A stretch of DNA of 64,000 nucleotides, from NCBI GenBank assembly GCA_035550795.1, contig DASZOL010000099.1:1-64000 (forward strand), in the 5' to 3' direction. Source of the stretch: DASRDR01 sp035550795. GTDB lineage: Bacteria > Methylomirabilota > Methylomirabilia > Rokubacteriales > DASRDR01. The position numbers were made by a program, and so were the translations under genes. Below are positions 59,475 to 64,000 of the stretch, piece by piece. A model generated the notes under the pieces. It did no database searches. It was not told where the DNA came from and worked only from the letters and a program-made list of their open reading frames with translations. Numbering within the stretch: position 1 is the stretch's first letter; each line of letters starts with the position of its first letter.

Positions 59475-62400
59475 GTGCCGACGACCGTCGCGGGCGTGAG
59501 ACGAAGGGGCGGGCGCCTGCTTCCGGCCTCGGTGTTCCTGTGCGTCGCGGCGGCCCACATCTGGATGATCTGGATGGCGCCGAGCGCCCTCTCCTTCAGC
59601 CTGCGTCACATTCACACGGACAGCGCCGTCATCCTCCTGATGGGCAAGCACATGATCGAGAAGGGTGAGTTCCCGATCTTCTACTACGGCCAGGATTGGT
59701 TCGGCAGCCTGTCGGCCATGGTCCATGCGGGCGTCTTTCTCGTGCTCGGAGGGATTCCTCCCTGGTCCATCCACGTGGCCCCGCTCCTGTTCTTCCTCGG
59801 ATTCTGCCTGGTGCTGTACCGGCTGACCTCCGACGTCCTGGGTCCCGCCGTCGCAGCGTGGGCCCTGGCCTGGAACATCGCGACACCCGTACACCTGGCG
59901 GAATACGTCGTCCTGCCCCATGGCGGCTACGTCGAGAGCCTCATGCTCGGCACCCTCCTGCTCTGGCTGGCGGTCCGCCTCGTGATGGCCCAGCAGACGC
60001 GGACGAAGAATGGGTACTATGCCCTGCTCGGATTCGTCGGCGGCCTGGCGTGGTGGACAAGCCCCCTCGCGATCTACCAGATCACGGCGAGCGGGGCGTA
60101 CGTCGTCATGCGGGAGCGGAGTGCCGCCATCCTGAAGGGAACGCTCCTGTCGCTGCCGGCCTTCTTCCTGGGCGCGGCGCCCTTCTTCTACTCCTACGCC
60201 TTCGACCCCTACTCGAACGTTCTCAGCCTGGGCGGCGGCTATGCCCTCGCCAACATCCCTGCCGGGTTGTCTCTGCTCATCACCGAACGCCTGCCGCAGT
60301 ACCTGGACTGGACTCTCTTTCAAGCGAAGCTCCCCTTCGCGTACGGCCTCGCCGCCCTCGTCTATGGCGGCTGCACGCTGGTCTTTCTCTGGCACTTGCG
60401 CGGGACGTTCCGGGCCCGTCATCCGCTGCGGAACGCCGCCATTTTCCCGGTCTTCTTCCTCGTCGTCATCCTTCTCCTCACTGCAAGCCCCCACATCCGA
60501 CGCTACGCTCCCCAGTACGCGCTCCCGCTCTCCGCGTTCTTCCCCGTGGCCGTGGCCTTCTGCCTCGTCCATGCCCCCCGCACGTGGAAGCTCGCCACGT
60601 GGTCCGGCGCTGCCGCAGTGTTTCTCCTTCACGGATGGACGACCGCCGCCTGGGTGGCGCGCGACGCGCCCCAGGCGGAATCCGTCACGCGGCGGTATCT
60701 GAGCCTGGTTCAGGCTCTCGAGACCAAGGGGGTGACGCGCCTCTATACGCAGGCGACGCCCGGATCGGAGATCCTCAACTTCTATGCGAGGGAGCGGGTG
60801 ATCGCGTCCCTGCTGACGGGTGAGAGGTATCCGCCGAATCTTCATGCCCTGGAACGGGATCCGGAGCCGGCCTTCCTGTTCCGCCGCGGCACCGATAGCC
60901 TCACACCGACCCTGAAGGTCCTCGGCGCGTCGTCGTATGAGAAGGAAAACGTCGGCGCCTACGTCGTGATTCGCCACGTGCGCCAGACGGGTCGCCGATA
61001 CCGCCAGATCCCCGCGGTTGAGCTTCAGGGCACCGCGTCTCACGAGGCTCAGGCCATGGAACTGGCGGCCGATCGCGACATGGAGTCGGCCTGGACGAGC
61101 GTCCAACCCAGGAAACCGGGCATGTGGGTGGAGCTTGACCTGGGGAAACCCTTCACCGTGGGCATGGTGCGTCTCTGGAACAGGGGGCAGGACCATGGCC
61201 ACTACCCGATGCAGCTTCGCGTCGAGACAAGCGTGGACGGCGCGGAATGGCGCGAAGTCGTCTCACGGTCAGCGGTGGACTACTTCTACTGGAGCGGGCC
61301 CCGAGTGTATCCCTGGGAGTGGGGTTACCGGTGGGAGGCGAGGTTCGTTCCCACTCGGGCCCGGCGCATCCGGATCTCCCAGCACGAGGACGGCGGGCGC
61401 TTTCCCTGGAAGGTGGCGGAGGCCTACGTCTACGAGGACCTCGGAGCGCAGCCACCCGGGCCCGCGGGCGAGCCGGAGGTGCTGCGACGCATCGGCGAGC
61501 TGGGACTGGACCGAGTGTATGCCGACCGGTGGATGAGCGCGCGCATCGCGGAGGCGTCGCAGGGGCGCGTCGATACCGTCACGCCCTTCACGATGGCCAT
61601 TCCGGCCTTCTACGTGAGATTGAAGAGCCGGGTGATCCAGTGGGGCGAGCGGACCGGGTTCGTGCTGGAGGATGCGGACGCGGATGAGTTCGAGCGTCTG
61701 ATGGCACATGAAGGCGTTCATCGCCTGTCCCGGGAAGACCTCGGACGGTGGGTCCTGTTCCATGTCACGGCGGCCGGCGCGTCCCCCGACACGGTCCGGG
61801 GTGATCCGGGATGGTGGTGGATGGGCCTGGGCGCCGTCAGAACCGATCCCAGGGGGAAGAGCCGATACCTTGCCGGCCTCGGACAGACCGCGTACGAGGA
61901 AGGCCGCTTCGATCGAGCCCTCGAGCTCTCCAGGAAGGCCGTGGAGGCGCATGCATGCAACGTCAAGGCACGGCTCGTGACTGTCCAGGCCCTCGGCAGG
62001 CTTGGCCGTGAGGGCGAGGCCCTCAGCGAGTCACAGACGCTAGCCGAGCGGTGTGAACCTCGCGTGAGGACGCCGGCCGAGTTTCGAGGGACGCTGGAGC
62101 TGCTCGGGTACACCCCGGAGCGCGAACGCGCCACGCCGGGAGAGCAGATCGGGATCAGGTACTTCTGGAAGGTGAAGCGAGATCCCGGCGAGAAGCGTGC
62201 GATCGGTGTCTTTGTCCACGTGGAAGGCCGGGAGCGACGCCGATTTCAGAGCGATCACCCCCTCCTAGAGGGCGAGGAAGCCGTTTGGCCCCTCGCGGGG
62301 GATGACATCGTCGTCCGGGAGACACGGATCAGAATCCCCCGGGATGCCGCCCCCGGAACCTATCGAATGCTGCTAGGCGTCTACGATCTCGATACGGGGA

Positions 62401-62492
62401 AGCGATGGAGGGTGTCGGCCGGCGGTACCGCCGGCCAACGTGAGCGCGTCCCGCTCGGAACCCTGCAGGTGGAGGCGGCCGAAGCACGATAG
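59475..62492 (+). CDS. Large membrane glycosyltransferase fused to a discoidin-like (F5/8 type C) domain
   Basis: A protein of about 1005 residues. The N-terminal half (to about 410) is polytopic with around 10-12 helices and a GT39/PMT-like first loop, HTDSAVILLMGKHMIEKGEF. Residues about 510-640 (SHEAQAMELAADRDMESAWT, WVELDLGKPFTVGMVRLWNR) have the galactose-binding F5/8 type C pattern. A TPR-like pair follows (YEEGRFDRALELSRKAVEAH), and a beta-rich end domain. GTG at 59475 has GGAG 7 bases upstream; GTG 59400 would add 25 residues. Its role may be to glycosylate a surface polymer and bind sugars outside. No gene is evident in the 279 bases before it. Confidence 0.78.
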   Translation: MPTTVAGVRRRGGRLLPASVFLCVAAAHIWMIWMAPSALSFSLRHIHTDSAVILLMGKHMIEKGEFPIFYYGQDWFGSLSAMVHAGVFLVLGGIPPWSIHVAPLLFFLGFCLVLYRLTSDVLGPAVAAWALAWNIATPVHLAEYVVLPHGGYVESLMLGTLLLWLAVRLVMAQQTRTKNGYYALLGFVGGLAWWTSPLAIYQITASGAYVVMRERSAAILKGTLLSLPAFFLGAAPFFYSYAFDPYSNVLSLGGGYALANIPAGLSLLITERLPQYLDWTLFQAKLPFAYGLAALVYGGCTLVFLWHLRGTFRARHPLRNAAIFPVFFLVVILLLTASPHIRRYAPQYALPLSAFFPVAVAFCLVHAPRTWKLATWSGAAAVFLLHGWTTAAWVARDAPQAESVTRRYLSLVQALETKGVTRLYTQATPGSEILNFYARERVIASLLTGERYPPNLHALERDPEPAFLFRRGTDSLTPTLKVLGASSYEKENVGAYVVIRHVRQTGRRYRQIPAVELQGTASHEAQAMELAADRDMESAWTSVQPRKPGMWVELDLGKPFTVGMVRLWNRGQDHGHYPMQLRVETSVDGAEWREVVSRSAVDYFYWSGPRVYPWEWGYRWEARFVPTRARRIRISQHEDGGRFPWKVAEAYVYEDLGAQPPGPAGEPEVLRRIGELGLDRVYADRWMSARIAEASQGRVDTVTPFTMAIPAFYVRLKSRVIQWGERTGFVLEDADADEFERLMAHEGVHRLSREDLGRWVLFHVTAAGASPDTVRGDPGWWWMGLGAVRTDPRGKSRYLAGLGQTAYEEGRFDRALELSRKAVEAHACNVKARLVTVQALGRLGREGEALSESQTLAERCEPRVRTPAEFRGTLELLGYTPERERATPGEQIGIRYFWKVKRDPGEKRAIGVFVHVEGRERRRFQSDHPLLEGEEAVWPLAGDDIVVRETRIRIPRDAAPGTYRMLLGVYDLDTGKRWRVSAGGTAGQRERVPLGTLQVEAAEAR

Positions 62493-62728
62493 CTCCGGTC
62501 ATCCTCGACCCGGCGGGGCGACGAGCCAGGCGGCGGTGGCCGTACGCGGCCCGGGCGCTCCAGTCCGGGTGCTCGCGTGCTGGCCGTGAACCTGGATCAT
62601 CCGGGCCCGCCGGCGTGAGGTCGGTGAAGATGCCCTTTCCGAGCACATTGCCGCGGAGAAGCCCCGGGATCGGCTCCACTGGCAGGGGCCGCCCGGCTCG
62701 CGCTACCATCGGGGCCAGGGAGGCGCGC

Positions 62729-63415
62729 ATGACGGGTCCACGCGGGCATGATCATGAGCACGAGCGACGGGACGAGCACGGGCACAGCCACCCGCCGACG
62801 GACGATCCGGCGCACCCCCACAACGCTCCCCTCTCGGACGTCCAGCTCCGCGTCAGGGCGCTGGAGTCCCTCCTCACCGAGAAGGGGCTGGTCGATCCAG
62901 CCGCCCTCGACGAGCTGATCGACACGTACGAGACGAAGGTCGGCCCCCGAAACGGCGCCCGGGTCGTCGCGAAGGCGTGGGTGGACCCGGAGTTCAAGCG
63001 GCGGCTCCTCGACGATGCGACGGCCACCCTCGCCGATCTCGGCTACATCGGGCGCCAGGGCGAGGACATGGTCGTGATCGAGAACACGTCGCGGGTCCAC
63101 AACCTCGTCGTCTGCACGCTCTGCTCCTGCTATCCGTGGCCAGTCCTCGGGCTCCCGCCCGTCTGGTACAAGTCGGCGCCCTATCGCGCCCGCGCGGTGC
63201 TCGACCCCCGCGGCGTCCTGCGCGAGGTGGGAGTCGACCTGCCCGACGACGTCGAGGTCCGGGTGTGGGACTCGACCGCCGAGCTTCGGTACCTCGTCCT
63301 GCCCGAGCGGCCCCCCGGCACCGAAGGGCTGACCGAGGAGCAGCTGGCGGAGCTCGTCACCCGCGACGCGATGATCGGCGTGGCGCGAGTGAAGGCGCCG
63401 GGGCCGACCCGATGA
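62729..63415 (+). CDS. Cobalt-type nitrile hydratase alpha subunit
   Basis: Alpha subunit of nitrile hydratase, which hydrates nitriles to amides, 228 residues. The metal site is Val-Cys129-Thr-Leu-Cys132-Ser-Cys134; Thr in the second position is the hallmark of the cobalt rather than iron form. The cysteines are normally oxidised to sulfinic and sulfenic acids. SLLTEKGLVDPAALDELIDT and PPVWYKSAPYRARAVLDPRG are typical. The first about 30 residues are His- and Asp-rich (GHDHEHERRDEHGHSH) and could help deliver metal. GGGAGG precedes the ATG, and ATGA couples it to the beta subunit. Confidence 0.96.
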   Translation: MTGPRGHDHEHERRDEHGHSHPPTDDPAHPHNAPLSDVQLRVRALESLLTEKGLVDPAALDELIDTYETKVGPRNGARVVAKAWVDPEFKRRLLDDATATLADLGYIGRQGEDMVVIENTSRVHNLVVCTLCSCYPWPVLGLPPVWYKSAPYRARAVLDPRGVLREVGVDLPDDVEVRVWDSTAELRYLVLPERPPGTEGLTEEQLAELVTRDAMIGVARVKAPGPTR

Positions 63416-64000
63416 ACGGCGTCCACGACCTGGGCGGGATGCACGGCTTCGGTCCGGTGGTCATCGAGCCGGACGAGCCGGTTTTCCACGCCGAATGGGA
63501 GCGGCGGACCTTCGCGCTGACGCTCGCGATGGGGGGCTGGCGCCGGTGGAACCTCGACATGTCTCGGCACGCGCGCGAGCAGATGCCGCCGGCCGAGTAC
63601 CTCGCGACCGGCTACTACGAGCACTGGCTCTGGGGACTGGAGTGGCTCCTGGAGCGCCACGGCTTCCTGGCCCGCGCTGACCTCGACCGGCGCGCGCGCG
63701 GCGGCGCGGCCCCGGAGCGCGACTCCGCGAGTCCGCTGGCGGGAGCGCTCCGGCCCGAGGGCGTCCCCCGGCTCCTGAGAAACCGCCGCGCGGCGCGCCT
63801 CGACGACCCGGTGCCGCCCAAGTTCAAGGCGGGCGACGCGGTCGTGGCCCGGAACGTGAACCCAGCCGGCCACACGCGCATCCCGCGCTACGTGCGCGGC
63901 CGCCGCGGCTCGATCGACCGCGACCACGGGGTGTTCATCTTCCCCGACACGCACGCGGCGGGGCTCGGCCGGAAGCCCCAGCACGTGTACAGCGTGCGCT
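63412..64000 (+). CDS. Nitrile hydratase beta subunit (cut at the window edge)
   Basis: The frame starts at the ATG overlapping the alpha stop and runs open to the right edge (196 residues seen). It opens with MNGVHDLGGMHGFGPV and continues with PVFHAEWERRTFALTLAM, typical of the beta subunit. The later FKAGDAVVARNVNPAGHTR is the conserved SH3-like end where beta wraps the metal site. Some 25-40 residues are expected beyond the edge, probably followed by the activator (P47K or P14K) gene needed for cobalt insertion. Confidence 0.95.
   Translation, partial: MNGVHDLGGMHGFGPVVIEPDEPVFHAEWERRTFALTLAMGGWRRWNLDMSRHAREQMPPAEYLATGYYEHWLWGLEWLLERHGFLARADLDRRARGGAAPERDSASPLAGALRPEGVPRLLRNRRAARLDDPVPPKFKAGDAVVARNVNPAGHTRIPRYVRGRRGSIDRDHGVFIFPDTHAAGLGRKPQHVYSVR

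Noticed and set aside
56724..61202. A nearly 1,500-codon open minus-strand frame spanning several plus-strand genes
   Set aside because: Same reason; the plus-strand genes have clear catalytic motifs, and the antisense translation has low-complexity His/Arg/Glu stretches and no recognisable fold.

Overview
The window is very GC-rich (visibly about 70%), densely packed DNA from a free-living heterotrophic bacterium. The gene mix suggests a soil or sediment lineage such as Candidatus Rokubacteria/NC10: many flavin-dependent luciferase-like oxidoreductases, dipeptide-type ABC importers, enolase-superfamily enzymes, dienelactone hydrolases, nitrile hydratase, frequent GTG starts and a UGA-containing thiol oxidoreductase gene. 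That placement is inference. I see no rRNA, tRNA, CRISPR array, IS element or phage gene.

Layout. 0-4.6 kb: phosphonopyruvate decarboxylase and methionyl-tRNA synthetase (convergent, overlapping), a CoA-binding protein, a probable selenoprotein (in-frame TGA in a UxxC motif) and a DUF393 protein. 4.7-9.5 kb: a minus-strand unit with a peptide-type binding protein, two permeases and an amidohydrolase, behind a good promoter. 9.5-11.4 kb: a VapBC-type toxin-antitoxin pair lying between an intact UbiE-like methyltransferase gene and a shortened second copy of its 3' end. 11.4-15.7 kb: a tight minus-strand run of methyltransferases, a serine beta-lactamase-like hydrolase, a possible RidA-like protein and an SDR. 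15.8-24.8 kb: LLM oxidoreductase and SDR, CorA transporter, aldo/keto reductase, MsrB, VOC protein, pyroglutamyl peptidase, an enolase-superfamily enzyme, an ABC-binding-protein remnant and an amidohydrolase. 24.8-34 kb: a GT39-like membrane glycosyltransferase, amidase, small membrane and lipoproteins, a MocR/PdxR remnant, alpha/beta hydrolase, viroplasmin-type RNase H, dienelactone hydrolase and a broken ketopantoate reductase. 34-38.5 kb: a leuC-methyltransferase-leuD-nudix-LLM unit. 38.5-49.9 kb: catabolic enzymes (enolase superfamily, thioesterase, HpcH/HpaI aldolase, aspartoacylase-like deacylase, gamma-glutamyltransferase, dienelactone hydrolase), two MFS transporters, an FKBP isomerase and a YihY membrane protein. 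50.1-59.2 kb: a second peptide-type ABC importer followed by an old-yellow-enzyme-type flavoprotein, a DAO-family oxidase, a D-2-hydroxyacid dehydrogenase and an M24 peptidase, which together look like uptake plus oxidation of an amino- or N-methylated compound. 59.4-62.5 kb: a large membrane glycosyltransferase fused to a carbohydrate-binding-like domain. 62.7-64 kb: cobalt-type nitrile hydratase alpha and (cut) beta subunits.

Most genes sit in short operons with ATGA or GTGA overlaps. Four loci are decayed or truncated gene copies, showing active gene loss beside the catabolic islands. The strongest unusual signals are the selenoprotein candidate, the toxin-antitoxin pair bracketed by duplicated methyltransferase DNA, two genes that seem to start at CTG inside CTGA overlaps, a flavoprotein lacking one iron-sulfur cysteine, and promoters placed only a few bases before start codons.
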